Assembly: GCF_000518265.1 (NCBI RefSeq)
Contig: NZ_JADG01000004.1
Coordinates: 310,001-374,000, forward strand
Reading direction: 5' to 3'
DNA from: Actinomadura oligospora ATCC 43269
GTDB taxonomy: Bacteria; Actinomycetota; Actinomycetes; Streptosporangiales; Streptosporangiaceae
DNA: 64,000 bases
The notes below the pieces were generated by a model that worked only from the letters and a program-made list of their open reading frames with translations, was not told the DNA's origin and searched no databases. The position numbers and the translations under genes were made by a program. Within the stretch, counting starts at the first letter, position 1, and each line of letters starts with the position of its first letter. Of this stretch, positions 1 to 8,445 are shown piece by piece.

Positions 1-419
1 TCGAGGAAGAAGTCGCCGTCGATCCCGCTGGTGTGGGAGAGCAGGTGGCGCAGGGTGACCCGCTCGGTCAGCTCCGGCGTGCCGAGCCGCAGGCCGGGCA
101 GCGCCGAGGCGACCGGGGCGTCCAGGTCCAGGAGGCCCTCGTCGACGAGCGTCATCGCGACCGTGGCCGTCCAGACCTTGGAGATCGAGCCGATCTGCCA
201 CAGCGTGTCGGTGGTGGCCTCGATCCGCGCGCCGGCGTTCGCCAGGCCGGTGGCGGCCTCGGCGATCTCGCCGTCCGCCAGGATGCCGAGGCCCGCGCCG
301 GGCACGCCGTGCCGGGCGGCCAGGACGGCCAGCCGCTCGGCCCAGTGCGCGGCGTCCAGCGGGCCCGTGGTGGAGGTTGCGGGGGTGGGGGTTGCGGGGG
401 CGGGGGCGGTGTCAGTCAT
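1..419 (-). CDS. Serine hydrolase, beta-lactamase family (N-terminal part; continues beyond window)
   Basis: The reading frame starts at ATG 419 and is still open at the left window edge, so only about 139 residues are visible. A Pro/Ala/Thr-rich stretch of about 20 residues precedes a class C beta-lactamase/penicillin-binding-type fold. The catalytic SxxK tetrad is Ser78-Ile-Ser-Lys81, followed by the usual helix and a TLRHLLSHTSG block. No signal peptide is visible, so an intracellular D-aminopeptidase or esterase is as likely as a true beta-lactamase. The start overlaps the end of the upstream S9 peptidase remnant by 8 bases, implying co-transcription. It is clearly a paralogue of the truncated gene at 1503-2183. 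Confidence 0.85.
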   Translation of the reverse strand, partial: MTDTAPAPATPTPATSTTGPLDAAHWAERLAVLAARHGVPGAGLGILADGEIAEAATGLANAGARIEATTDTLWQIGSISKVWTATVAMTLVDEGLLDLDAPVASALPGLRLGTPELTERVTLRHLLSHTSGIDGDFFL

Positions 420-1503
420 GGTCGACTCCCAGGTGTTCGGTGACCCAGCCGACGAGGCGGCGGGAGTAGTCGGCCCGGTGCGAGGGCCGTCCGGTGAGCG
501 GGAACATGTGGTCGCCGCCCGGATACCGGACGAGGCGGACCGGGACGCCGCGCGAGCGCAGCGCGTGGAACCACTGCTCGGCCTGCCCGACCGGGCAGCG
601 GTCGTCGGCGTCGCCGTGCAGGATCAGGGTCGGGACGCGCACCCCGTCGGCGTGGGTCAGCGGCGACAGCGCGACGAGCCGGTCGCGCGGGCCGATCTCC
701 AGGCCGGTCAGGGCCTCGCCCTCGTCGGACGTCCCGGCCATCGAGACCAGGTCGGTGACGACGCCGCCGGGAACGGCCGCGCGGAACACCTGGCTGCGCG
801 CCGACAGCCAGCAGGTGAGGTAGCCGCCGTAGCTGTACCCGGTCAGCGCGACGCGTCCGGGGTCGGCGAGGCCCTCGTCGATCAGGGTCTGGACGGGCTC
901 CAGGACGTCCCGCTCGTCGGCCTCGCCCCACGCGCCGAGCGCGGCGGTGTAGAACGCCTCGCCGTACCCGTCGCTGCCGCGGATGTTGAGCGTCAGGACC
1001 GTCCAGCCGCGCGCGACGAGTTCGTGCTGGTAGAGGTGGACGGAGTCGGCGTGCGGGGCCCAGGCGTTGTGCGGGCCGCCGTGCACGTCCACCAGCGGGG
1101 GGCCGCCGGCGGGCGCGTCCGGGTCGCGGATCAGGAACCCGTGGACGCGGGTGCCGTCGGAGATCGTGAACTCGCGCTCGGCGCTCCGCGGCAGGGCCAC
1201 GTCCGGCAGGGACCCGGCGGTGTGCCGGGTCAGCGGTGTGACGCGGCCGGTGCCGAGGTCGAGCAGCTCGATCTCGGCGAAGCGGGCCGCGTCGGCGACC
1301 AGCAGCGCCGCCCGGCCCGCCTTGGGCGCGACCGAGCATCTCGCGACGCCGGTCCCGGTGGGCAGCGGGACCTCGGTGATCTCCGCGCCGTCCAGGCGGT
1401 ACAGGCGGGTGACGCCACGGTCGCGGGCGCAGAAGAGCAGCTCGCCCGCGTCGCCGCCGGTGAACTGCGGCAACGCTCCCGGGTATCCGGGCATGCCCGG
1501 CAT
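412..1503 (-). pseudogene. S9 family (prolyl oligopeptidase-type) peptidase, 5'-truncated
   Basis: About 363 codons encode the end of a beta-propeller and a complete alpha/beta-hydrolase catalytic domain: nucleophile motif GYSYGGY, acid in HGDADDRCP and His in GGDHMF. Intact S9 peptidases of this type are normally over 600 residues, so most of the propeller is missing. The first in-frame ATG (1503) overlaps the stop codon of the truncated beta-lactamase gene as TGATG. Translation by reinitiation is therefore conceivable, but the product would lack its substrate-gating domain. I read the junction at about 1503 as a deletion (or an assembly error) that fused two neighbouring genes out of frame. 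The catalytic domain itself shows no decay, so the event, if real, is recent. Confidence 0.75.
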
Positions 1504-2183
1504 CACGTTCCGGTCGTGCGCGGCATCGCCCAGGCCGGGGCCTTCACCAGCGCGCCGTCCGGGCCGGGCAGGTGTCCCATGGAGACCCGGTGCCGGATCG
1601 CCTCGGCGGGCGAGGTCGCGACGTGGGTCATGCCGAGCGGCACGGCGATCCGCTCGCGCAGCGCCGCCTCCCAGGTCTGCCCGGTCAGCACCTCGACGAT
1701 CCGCCCGAGCACCACGTACCCGCTGTTGCAGTACGACCAGCGCTCCCCCGGCGGGAACAGCTGCCCGGCCCGGACGGCCAGGTCCGCAACGAACCGCTCG
1801 ACGGCGTCGTCGCCCGGCCCGTGGTCGTCGAAGATGTCGCCCTCGAAGCCGCCGACGTGGCACAGCAGCTGCCGGACGGTGACCGACGCGCTCACGTCCT
1901 CGTCCACGACGCGGAACCCAGGCAGGTACCGGGCGACCGGCGCGTCCAGGGCCACCAGGCCCTCGTCGACCAGCTGCATGATCAGCGTCGCCGTCCAGAC
2001 CTTGGTGATCGAGCCGGTCTGGAAGACCGAGTCGACGGTCGCCGGATAGCCGGTCTCGACGTCCAGCACGCCGTACGCGGCCTCCACGACGTCCGCCCCG
2101 CGCCGGACCGCCAGGACCGCGCCGGGGATGTCGTGCCGTCCGGCCGCCTCGGCCAGCCGCGCCTGGAGTTCCCGTGGGGTCAC
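1503..2183 (-). pseudogene. Serine hydrolase, beta-lactamase family, 3'-truncated
   Basis: GTG 2183 is chosen because a GGAGG Shine-Dalgarno lies 8 bases upstream. The 226-residue frame carries SxxK (Ser58-Ile-Thr-Lys61) and the YxN element (Tyr151-Cys-Asn153), but stops at TGA 1503-1505 before the C-terminal third that should hold the KTG/HxG box. The last sensible residues (AWAMPRTTG) belong to a region where family members continue for more than 100 residues. Immediately after, the DNA encodes an S9 peptidase in another frame. The gene is therefore probably inactive. It heads the minus-strand cluster formed with the S9 remnant and a second beta-lactamase-type gene, and is divergent from the M55 aminopeptidase gene. 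Confidence 0.75.
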
Positions 2184-2359
2184 CCTCGCCACCTCCGTCC
2201 GGGCGGCGTGGTGCCGCCGGGTGGATGAACGGTAGGCAGCCCGCCCCCGGGCACGATTCGTGCGGCGGCACGAAAAACCCGGCCGATCCATGTGGCGCGC
2301 TCCGAAGCCCCCACGCCGCCGTCCGCCGATACTCACGGGAAAACCGCGAAGGGAGCCGC

Positions 2360-3202
2360 ATGGACGTCTACATCTCGGTCGACATGGAGGGCATCGCCGG
2401 CATCGCCACGATGGACCAGATCGTGCGCGGCGGGCACGGCTACCCGCGTTCCCAGGAGCTGATGACCGCCGAGGCCAACGCGGCGATCGCCGGCGCGTTC
2501 GACGCCGGGGCCGACACGGTCGTGGTCAACGACAGCCACGGCACGATGGACAACCTCCTCCAGGACGCGCTGGACGAGCGGGCGCGCCTGGTCACCGGCT
2601 CACCCAAGGCCCAGTGCATGGCGCACGGGCTGGACGGACGGCACGGCGTGGCGCTGTTCGTCGGCTACCACGCGCCGGGCGGCTGTCCCGGCGTGCTCGC
2701 CCACAGCTTCTCCTCCTGGTTCACCTGGATGCGCCTGAACGACCGGCTGTTGTCGGAGGCCGAGGTCAACGCCCTGCTGGCGGCCGAGCACGGCGTCCCT
2801 GTCGGGCTGGTCACCGGGGACGACCAGATCTGCGCGCTCGCCGAACGCGTCCTCCCCGGCGTCGTCACCGCCCCGGTGAAGACCGCCGAGGGGCACACCG
2901 CCACCAACAGCCTGCACCCGCTCCGGGCCCAGGCGCTCATCCGCGAGGGCGCGGCGGCGGCCGTCAAGAACGCCCCGGCGCTCCGTCCCGTCCCGATCCC
3001 CGAACGGCTGGACCTGACCGTCGGATTCCAGCTCCCCGCCGCGGCCGAGGCCGCCGCCGACGTCCCCGGCGCCGAGCGCGTGGACGAGCACACCGTCACC
3101 TGCCCGGTCCCCGACCTGCGCAGGCTCATGGGCCTGATCGGCGTCTGGTACGGCGTCGCCGCCCTCGCCGCCCGGACCCGCCTCCCCCTCCTCGACCGAT
3201 GA
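2360..3202 (+). CDS. M55 family D-aminopeptidase (DppA-like)
   Basis: A 280-residue zinc peptidase that releases N-terminal D-amino acids from short peptides. The ATG at 2360 has GGGAG 5-9 bases upstream. The zinc ligands and catalytic residues fall at the same numbers as in Bacillus subtilis DppA: Asp8, Glu10 (VDMEG), His60 (NDSHG), His104 (GYHAPGG), His115 and Glu133. No signal peptide, so cytoplasmic. It is divergent from the serine hydrolase/S9 peptidase cluster. Together these genes suggest scavenging of D-amino-acid-containing peptides, perhaps from peptidoglycan or a natural product; that role is inference. Confidence 0.93.
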   Translation: MDVYISVDMEGIAGIATMDQIVRGGHGYPRSQELMTAEANAAIAGAFDAGADTVVVNDSHGTMDNLLQDALDERARLVTGSPKAQCMAHGLDGRHGVALFVGYHAPGGCPGVLAHSFSSWFTWMRLNDRLLSEAEVNALLAAEHGVPVGLVTGDDQICALAERVLPGVVTAPVKTAEGHTATNSLHPLRAQALIREGAAAAVKNAPALRPVPIPERLDLTVGFQLPAAAEAAADVPGAERVDEHTVTCPVPDLRRLMGLIGVWYGVAALAARTRLPLLDR

Positions 3203-3211
3203 GCCCCCGCC

Positions 3212-3283
3212 TTGTCACCGCGGGACGAACCCGGTTTGTCACCGGTGGATGACCCCCCTTTGTCACTCAGGACGAAAAACGGC
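3212..3283 (+). repeat. Three 24-bp direct repeats with TTGTCAC core
   Basis: Three copies start at 3212, 3236 and 3260 with an exact 24-bp period. Each begins TTGTCAC and carries GGAYGA three or four bases later. They lie between the M55 gene and the D-Ala-D-Ala carboxypeptidase gene at 3421. The spacing is slightly over two helical turns, which would suit cooperative binding by a regulator. An isolated TTGTCACC occurs again near 5557. No known operator is recognised. Confidence 0.6.
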
Positions 3284-3420
3284 ACACGGTCCGTCCGAAA
3301 CCCGGCCAACCCTCACGCTTCGATCAAGATCAATTGCGACGGCCGTCCTCCGCTGGCAGTCTCCTCTCGGACCCATGGGACATCAGTGACCTATGGGGCG
3401 AACTGCAGAACGGGGAACCC

Positions 3421-4401
3421 ATGAAGGCTTCCGCACGACTGGCCGTGCGCTGCGCGGTCGCGGCCCTCACCGCCGCGCCGCTGCTCGCGGTCGCCGGGAC
3501 CGCCGCCAACGCGGCTCCGGCCGCCGCGCCGCACGCGGACACCGACGTCTGGGCCGCCGCAGGCCCGGCCGGGGTGGGCGCGAAGTCCGCCTACCTGTAC
3601 GACGTGTCCGCGAAGAAGGCCCGCTGGGCGCGCGCGGACAAGACCAAGCGCCCGATCGGCTCCATGACCAAGGTCATGACCGCCTACACGGTGCTGAACA
3701 GCAAGGTGAGCCTGGACAAGGTCATCACCGTCCAGCGCAAGCACGTCGAGTACGTGACCAAGAAGTACACGGACGCCAGCCGCGCCGGGATCCGCGTCGG
3801 CGACAAGCTGACCGTCCGGCAGCTGCTGAACCTGATGATGGTTCCGTCCGGCTGCGACGCCGCGTACGTGCTCGCCGACACCGTCGGACCGGGCTGGAAG
3901 AGCTTCGTCGCCAAGATGAACGCCAACGCGCGCAAGCTCGGCATGAAGAACACCCATTACGCCAACTTCGACGGTCTCAACTGGCCGTCGGAGAAGTCGA
4001 CGTACTCCACGGCGTACGACCTGACCCGGCTCGGCTACGCCACGATGAAGAACTCCACGTTCCGCTCGATCGTGAAGCAGCCGCGCTACTACCTGGGCGC
4101 GACCGGTTCGCACCACGCCTACAGCGTGTGGAACACCAACCGGCTGCTCGGCTCCGGCAGGGGCGCGTACAAGGGCGCGGTCGGCATCAAGACCGGCCAC
4201 ACCAACGCGGCCGGCTACTCGCTGATGTTCGAGGCCGTTCGCGGCAGGAAGACGCTGATCGGCGTGGTCATGGACAGCTCCAAGACCGTCGAGGCCGCGC
4301 GCTTCACCGACGCCGCGAAGATGCTCAACTGGGGCTTCGGCGTCCGCACCGCCGACGTCTGGGTCGTCCCGCCGGTCCCGGCCGGCGCGAACGTCGACTG
4401 A
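3421..4401 (+). CDS. D-alanyl-D-alanine carboxypeptidase (S11 family, secreted)
   Basis: A 326-residue low-molecular-weight penicillin-binding protein that trims the terminal D-Ala from peptidoglycan pentapeptides outside the membrane. The first about 31 residues form an Ala-rich signal peptide. Active-site motifs: SxxK = Ser81-Met-Thr-Lys84, KTG = Lys257-Thr-Gly259. The SxN motif reads Ser143-Gly-Cys145, so the usual Asn is a Cys. No C-terminal amphipathic membrane anchor is obvious. A GGGGA element precedes the ATG. The gene is followed by a hairpin terminator and then a paralogue. Confidence 0.93.
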   Translation: MKASARLAVRCAVAALTAAPLLAVAGTAANAAPAAAPHADTDVWAAAGPAGVGAKSAYLYDVSAKKARWARADKTKRPIGSMTKVMTAYTVLNSKVSLDKVITVQRKHVEYVTKKYTDASRAGIRVGDKLTVRQLLNLMMVPSGCDAAYVLADTVGPGWKSFVAKMNANARKLGMKNTHYANFDGLNWPSEKSTYSTAYDLTRLGYATMKNSTFRSIVKQPRYYLGATGSHHAYSVWNTNRLLGSGRGAYKGAVGIKTGHTNAAGYSLMFEAVRGRKTLIGVVMDSSKTVEAARFTDAAKMLNWGFGVRTADVWVVPPVPAGANVD

Positions 4402-4420
4402 CGTAGCCTCCCGGCTCCCC

Positions 4421-4452
4421 GGCCCCCTGCACCGCCCGAGGCGCAGGGGGCC
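4421..4452 (+). terminator. Hairpin terminator after carboxypeptidase gene
   Basis: Perfect 10-bp inverted repeat (GGCCCCCTGC / GCAGGGGGCC) with a 12-base loop, 19 bases after the stop codon. No T-tract follows, as is common for terminators in high-GC actinobacteria. Confidence 0.75.
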
Positions 4453-4543
4453 TCCCCATGTTTCGGCCGAACCGCTTGCGGACGCTCGGCCCGCGCCGCG
4501 AAGCTGCATGGGCTTTCGTCGGACGAGCGAAACGGGGCCGCTG

Positions 4544-5437
4544 ATGCGACGCGCAGGACTCCTGATGGGCACGACCCTCACGATCCCCCTCATAACGGCC
4601 GCGCCGTCGGCCGCGGAGCCTCCCCGCCCCGCCCTCCGGACCTCGGGACTGTCCGGCCTGCACGCGAAGGCCGCCTACCTGTCCGTCGGAAGGACCACCT
4701 GGGGCCGCGGCGCGGACGCCGCCCGTCCGATCGCCAGCATCACCAAGCTGATGACCGCCCTGGTCGTCGTCCGCGCGGGCCACCTCGACCGGACGATCGC
4801 CATCAGGCGCAAGTACCGCGCCTACGGCCTCCACAACGACGCGAGCATGGCCGGTCTCCACGTCGGCGACCGGCTCACCGCGCGCCAGCTCCTGTACGCG
4901 ATGCTCCTGCCGTCCGGCTCGGACGCCGCCTACGCCCTGGTCGAGTCCCACAGCGGCACCTGGCAGAGGTTCGTCGCCACGATGAACGCCACCGCCAGGA
5001 GCCTCGGTATGGACGACACCCGCTTCGACAACTTCGACGGCCTCCCCTGGCCGTCCCGGACGGCCGACTCCAGCACCCCGCGCGACCTGGTCGTCCTCGC
5101 CCGCCGGGCCCTCGCCGACCCGACCGTCCGCCGCGTCGTCGCGACCCGCACCTACCATCTCCCCAAGACGGGGAACCACGCCGCCTACACCTGGACGAAC
5201 ACCAACCGGCTGCTGGGCGCCTACCGTGGCGCGCGCGGCATCAAGACCGGCTACACCGACACCGCCGGATACTGCCTCCTCTTCAGCGCCAGACGCGGCA
5301 GGCGAACCGCCTACGGCGTCGTCCTCGGCGAACCGACCTCCGCGACCCGCTTCACCGACGCCACCCGCATGCTCGACTGGGCCTTCGGCCGCCGCACGGC
5401 CGCAATCCCCCTCCTCCCCTCCCGAGACCAGGACTGA
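4544..5437 (+). CDS. D-alanyl-D-alanine carboxypeptidase (S11 family), second copy
   Basis: A 297-residue paralogue of the preceding gene. ATG 4544 is preferred over the in-frame ATG 4508 because it directly begins a typical signal peptide (positive start, hydrophobic core, AxA-like end near residue 24). Motifs: Ser65-Ile-Thr-Lys68, Ser124-Gly-Ser126 in the SxN position, Lys234-Thr-Gly236. The Asn of SxN is replaced by Ser here and by Cys in the neighbour, so the pair shares an unusual second motif. The hairpin at 4421-4452 separates the two, so it probably has its own promoter. Confidence 0.9.
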   Translation: MRRAGLLMGTTLTIPLITAAPSAAEPPRPALRTSGLSGLHAKAAYLSVGRTTWGRGADAARPIASITKLMTALVVVRAGHLDRTIAIRRKYRAYGLHNDASMAGLHVGDRLTARQLLYAMLLPSGSDAAYALVESHSGTWQRFVATMNATARSLGMDDTRFDNFDGLPWPSRTADSSTPRDLVVLARRALADPTVRRVVATRTYHLPKTGNHAAYTWTNTNRLLGAYRGARGIKTGYTDTAGYCLLFSARRGRRTAYGVVLGEPTSATRFTDATRMLDWAFGRRTAAIPLLPSRDQD

Positions 5438-5633
5438 CATGGACCAGCTCACCCGCACTCGCCCAAGCACGCCGACCACGCAGCTGAGCCGAAGCGCGAT
5501 ACGGTCACCGCAAGCCACTGCTGACCTGGGTCTCCGGGGGTGTCGAGGCGCAGTGGTTGTCACCAAATCAGCGAGCGACCTATCACCAGCGCGGCAGGCC
5601 GATCGAAAGCGGTCGCCGCCGGTTCCAGGTGTG

Positions 5634-5927
5634 TCAGTCCCCGACGAACCACAGATACCGGTGCGGTGCCTCTTGGGCGAAGCTGCACAGCTCGCGGAGC
5701 GCTTCGGCGAAGGCGTCAGTGACCAGCCCCGCTGGGAGTCGGGGCAGTTCGTCCAGCAGCGTTTCGATCTGGCGATGATTGAAGATCGTGTCGCCGTAGG
5801 GGATCAGGTGGCCGAACATCGGAAACTGAGCTCGGTCGAGGTCGGCCAACACGTCGCACCACGGAAGGCCGTGTTCGCTGCTGGCGAGGACGTCGGGCCT
5901 GTCGCCCCGGACCTGAAGGTTGATCAT
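5634..5927 (-). CDS. Conserved hypothetical protein (97 aa)
   Basis: I cannot assign a function. The 97-residue product begins MINLQVRGDRPDV, which looks like a genuine N-terminus rather than the longer frame upstream, although no good Shine-Dalgarno is visible. It is soluble, acidic and mixed alpha/beta in composition, with a hydrophobic core (FPMFGHLIPYGDTIF). The residue usage is unlike a shadow frame. The 200 bases before it and about 195 bases after it show no other gene. Confidence 0.6.
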   Translation of the reverse strand: MINLQVRGDRPDVLASSEHGLPWCDVLADLDRAQFPMFGHLIPYGDTIFNHRQIETLLDELPRLPAGLVTDAFAEALRELCSFAQEAPHRYLWFVGD

Positions 5928-6129
5928 CGAGCAACAGTAGAGCTGCAGCGACAGGAAGCCTGCCTCGGTGGCAACCACCCTGCTTCGGCTCAGCCGCTAG
6001 CCCCGTTTTCCGCACATGTGGATCTTCAGGAGGGTGCGCGGTGCGCCGGGTTGGCTTCTGGCGTGGGGCGGCAGCCTTCCCAGGCTTCCGTTGCGCGGCC
6101 GCGACCGGCCGCTCGATTCTGGCCTGCCG

Positions 6130-6564
6130 TCAGGATGTGATCACGGCGGGGTTTCCCTCACTCCAGACGTTGGTGATCCTGCGGTGTGTGAACCGCCAGC
6201 CGTCCGGGGTGCGGCGCAGCCGGTCGTCGTAGCGACCCCCGCCAAGGAACTTCTCGCCATCGGGCAGGCCATGGCGGACATGCTGGGCTTGGTAGTAGCA
6301 CGTGTGCTCGGCCTCGTCACCGTGCACTGCGGCGACATGGTTGCCGTTCAGGTGATGGGTGGCGTCGAATCGCTCCAGGCTGGTGCTGATCCTGGCAACG
6401 ATCGCGTCAGGCCCGCAGAGTCGTTCTCCCGAACCGCCGTACTCCCAGCAGGCGTCGTCGGTGAACAGCGCGCCCAGCGTCTCCCAGTCCCTGGTGTCCA
6501 GGGCCGTCGCGTACGCGATGACGGCGTCCACGATCGCGGCGCGGTCCGTGAGTTCCTGAAGCAT
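6130..6564 (-). CDS. NTF2/SnoaL-like domain protein
   Basis: A 144-residue single-domain alpha+beta-barrel protein of the SnoaL-like superfamily: N-terminal helix with ALDTRDWETLGALFTDDA, then strands with HHLNGNHVAAV and a C-terminal WRFTHRRI strand. Such proteins act as small cyclases, isomerases, dehydratases or ligand-binding folds; the substrate cannot be read from the sequence. It is transcribed divergently from an HxlR regulator 83 bases away, the classic arrangement of a regulator controlling its neighbour. Confidence 0.85.
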   Translation of the reverse strand: MLQELTDRAAIVDAVIAYATALDTRDWETLGALFTDDACWEYGGSGERLCGPDAIVARISTSLERFDATHHLNGNHVAAVHGDEAEHTCYYQAQHVRHGLPDGEKFLGGGRYDDRLRRTPDGWRFTHRRITNVWSEGNPAVITS

Positions 6565-6647
6565 CGAGCGGCCTTCCGGGTTGGTGCACGATTTGATACG
6601 GAGTACATGATTGGTGACTATCGGGTCCGGCGGAAGAAGGCACTTTC

Positions 6648-7028
6648 ATGTCCCAGAGTCACATCGATGTGTCAGCCCTGGCCAGCGAGGCGTGCCCGGT
6701 CTCGGAGGTCCTCGATCACGTCTCCGGGAAGTGGAGTATCGGCATCCTGGTAGCCGCTGCGCAGGGTCCGGTTCGGTTCACGGAGCTGGAACGTTCGATC
6801 AGAGGGATCAGCAGGCGGATGCTCACGCTCAAGCTGCGCAAGCTGGAGCGGGACGGCTTGCTCGTACGCACCGTCCATCCGGTCGTTCCGCCCAAGGTCG
6901 AGTACACGCTGACGGAAATGGCCCAAGAGCTCCACACGTCGCTGCTGGAGCTCACCGACTGGGCCAAGCGACACGGCAGCACGGTCGCCGCCGCCCAGGC
7001 CGCCTACGACCGCGAACACAACGGCTGA
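6648..7028 (+). CDS. HxlR family transcriptional regulator
   Basis: A 126-residue winged-helix protein with the family's typical opening CPVSEVLDHVSGKWSIGIL, with a single Cys near the N-terminus (Cys16) that in some HxlR proteins acts as a redox or electrophile sensor. The recognition region is about residues 45-75 (RFTELERSIRGISRRMLT). It is divergent from the SnoaL-like gene at 6130-6564, which is its most likely target. Confidence 0.9.
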   Translation: MSQSHIDVSALASEACPVSEVLDHVSGKWSIGILVAAAQGPVRFTELERSIRGISRRMLTLKLRKLERDGLLVRTVHPVVPPKVEYTLTEMAQELHTSLLELTDWAKRHGSTVAAAQAAYDREHNG

Positions 7029-7067
7029 TGGCAGCCGCCACCCAGAAACGCCGCACATGGGTGATCG

Positions 7068-7619
7068 TCAGCGGAGTTGGCGGGGGTCGATGTCCAGTAG
7101 GTCCAGGAGCCGGAGTTGGACGGGTGTGGATCGAGGGATGATCGGCGGGTCCTGCCCTCGACCGGGGATGATCTTCATGGTGGCGAGTGCCTGGAGGATG
7201 AGCCTGCCGGTCGGGACCGCCGGCCGTCCGGCGTACAGGCATTCGAGTCTGGTGGTGCCTTGTTCGGCGAGGCTGCGTCTGACCTGGCGTTCGATCAGGC
7301 AGAAGATCAGCAACGCGAGGCAGATCACGGTGACCAGGGCGGCGATCCGCCGGTTGTTCTTCAAGAACAGGGCAGCGACGGCGAGGGGGCCAACTCGGTG
7401 ACGGGCACCTAGGTCTTGGACGCCGGTGCCACGAAGGTCACGCCGTCGGCGTCCATGCAGGCCATGGTTGGCATAGGAGATCAGCTTGGAATCCCCGACG
7501 ATCAGCATCCTGCGCGTGGTGGCGAGTTCCTGCAGCGCCTTCATCACGGGGATGACCTGGCCGACCTCCCCAGCCAAGGCCCCTCGCTGATCTTGGTGAC
7601 AACTATCACCGGCGGCCAA
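7068..7619 (-). pseudogene. Decayed IS transposase remnant (IS4/IS1634-like)
   Basis: The frame keeps pieces of a DDE transposase C-terminal half: GDSKLISYAN, then after a frame change TMACMDADGVTFVAPASKT, then PLAVAALFLKNNRRIAALV and the tail ending LLDIDPRQLR. The middle segment is readable only in a second frame and ends in TAG where the family has a Tyr codon. There is therefore at least one frameshift and one nonsense mutation, and the N-terminal part is absent. No terminal inverted repeats are identified. The 16-bp palindrome-like GGTGACAACTATCACC near 7596 could mark an old end, but that is guesswork. Confidence 0.7.
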
Positions 7620-7622
7620 ATC

Positions 7623-7668
7623 GTCAACCGCGGGTTGACGATTGAGGGGGCGTCAACCTAAGGTTGAC
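7623..7668 (+). promoter_or_regulatory. Two 17-bp palindromic operators overlapping a leaderless promoter
   Basis: GTCAACC-N3-GGTTGAC occurs twice as a perfect inverted repeat, at 7623-7639 and 7652-7668, with 29 bp between centres. The first contains a -35-like TTGACG (7635-7640). After an 18-bp spacer the second contains a -10-like TAAGGT (7659-7664). The ATG at 7671 lies 7 bases after the -10, so the transcript should begin at or next to the start codon without a ribosome binding site. A repressor on either site would block RNA polymerase. Confidence 0.75.
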
Positions 7669-7670
7669 GT

Positions 7671-8381
7671 ATGAGCGAACTTCCAGTGCGGCTCGGTGAT
7701 CTCATCGAGTACGTGAACGAGCAGAGCCCCCAGGGCGGACCGCTGGAGCGGCTGTCGGAGGCGGTCGAGGTGTCGGAGCGGGTCGGGGAGGCGGCCGATC
7801 ACCTGGTCGGCCACTTCGTCGACCAGGCGCGCAGGTCCGGGGCGTCCTGGACGGAGATCGGGCGCAGCATGGGCGTCACGAAGCAGGCCGCGCAGAAGCG
7901 GTTCGTGCCGAAGCCGGGAGGCGGGACGGTGGAGGCGACGGGGCCGTTCTCGCGGTTCACCAAGCGCGCGGTCAACACCGTGTTCGCCTCGCAGGAGGCG
8001 GCGCGGAGCGCGGGGAACGACCAGATCCGGCTCGCGCACCTGGTGCTCGGGCTGCTGACCGAGCCCGAGGGCCTCGCCGTCAAGGCGATCCAGGAGCAGG
8101 GGATCACGGTCGAGGAGGTCCGGGAGGTCGCCGTCCAGGCGCTGCCGGGGCGGGTGGAGACCGAGATCCCCGAGAACATCCCCTACGCGCCCGACGCGGC
8201 GAAGGTGCTGGAGCGGAGCGTCCGGGAGGCGCTGCGGCTCGGGCACGACTACATCGGCACCGAGCACCTGCTGCTGGCCTACTTCGACGACGGCAGCCCG
8301 CTGCTGGACGCCAACCTCGACAAGGACGAGGCCGAGGAGTGGATCAAGTCCGTCCTGGCCCAGTTCCAGAAGGAGGACTAG
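7671..8381 (+). CDS. Clp N-terminal domain protein with helix-turn-helix
   Basis: A 236-residue protein. Residues 58-79 (SWTEIGRSMGVTKQAAQKRF) form a helix-turn-helix. About residues 95-235 contain the two repeats of a Clp-N (ClpA/ClpC adaptor-binding) domain, including the DYIGTEHLLLAYF segment. There is no AAA+ ATPase domain, so it is not a chaperone itself. It may be a DNA-binding sensor that recognises damaged proteins or ClpC substrates. The double palindrome at its start suggests autoregulation, which is inference. Confidence 0.88.
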   Translation: MSELPVRLGDLIEYVNEQSPQGGPLERLSEAVEVSERVGEAADHLVGHFVDQARRSGASWTEIGRSMGVTKQAAQKRFVPKPGGGTVEATGPFSRFTKRAVNTVFASQEAARSAGNDQIRLAHLVLGLLTEPEGLAVKAIQEQGITVEEVREVAVQALPGRVETEIPENIPYAPDAAKVLERSVREALRLGHDYIGTEHLLLAYFDDGSPLLDANLDKDEAEEWIKSVLAQFQKED

Positions 8382-8383
8382 CC

Positions 8384-8445
8384 AGGGCGATTCTCAAGGT
8401 CGGCGCCCGTGGCGAGCGGCGTCCAGGTGACTTGAGACACGCCCT
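8384..8445. terminator. Imperfect inverted repeat between convergent genes
   Basis: AGGGCGATTCTCAAG (8384-8398) pairs at 12 of 15 positions with CTTGAGACACGCCCT (8431-8445). It spans the gap between two converging genes and reaches both stop codons, so it could act as a bidirectional terminator. Confidence 0.45.

Noticed and set aside
31..2049. Long plus-strand open frame of 672 codons
   Set aside because: It is antisense to the beta-lactamase/S9 genes and has no domain; the codon bias of the minus-strand genes keeps it open.
3212..3283. Possible CRISPR array
   Set aside because: The units are contiguous with no spacers and only partly conserved; no cas gene is present.
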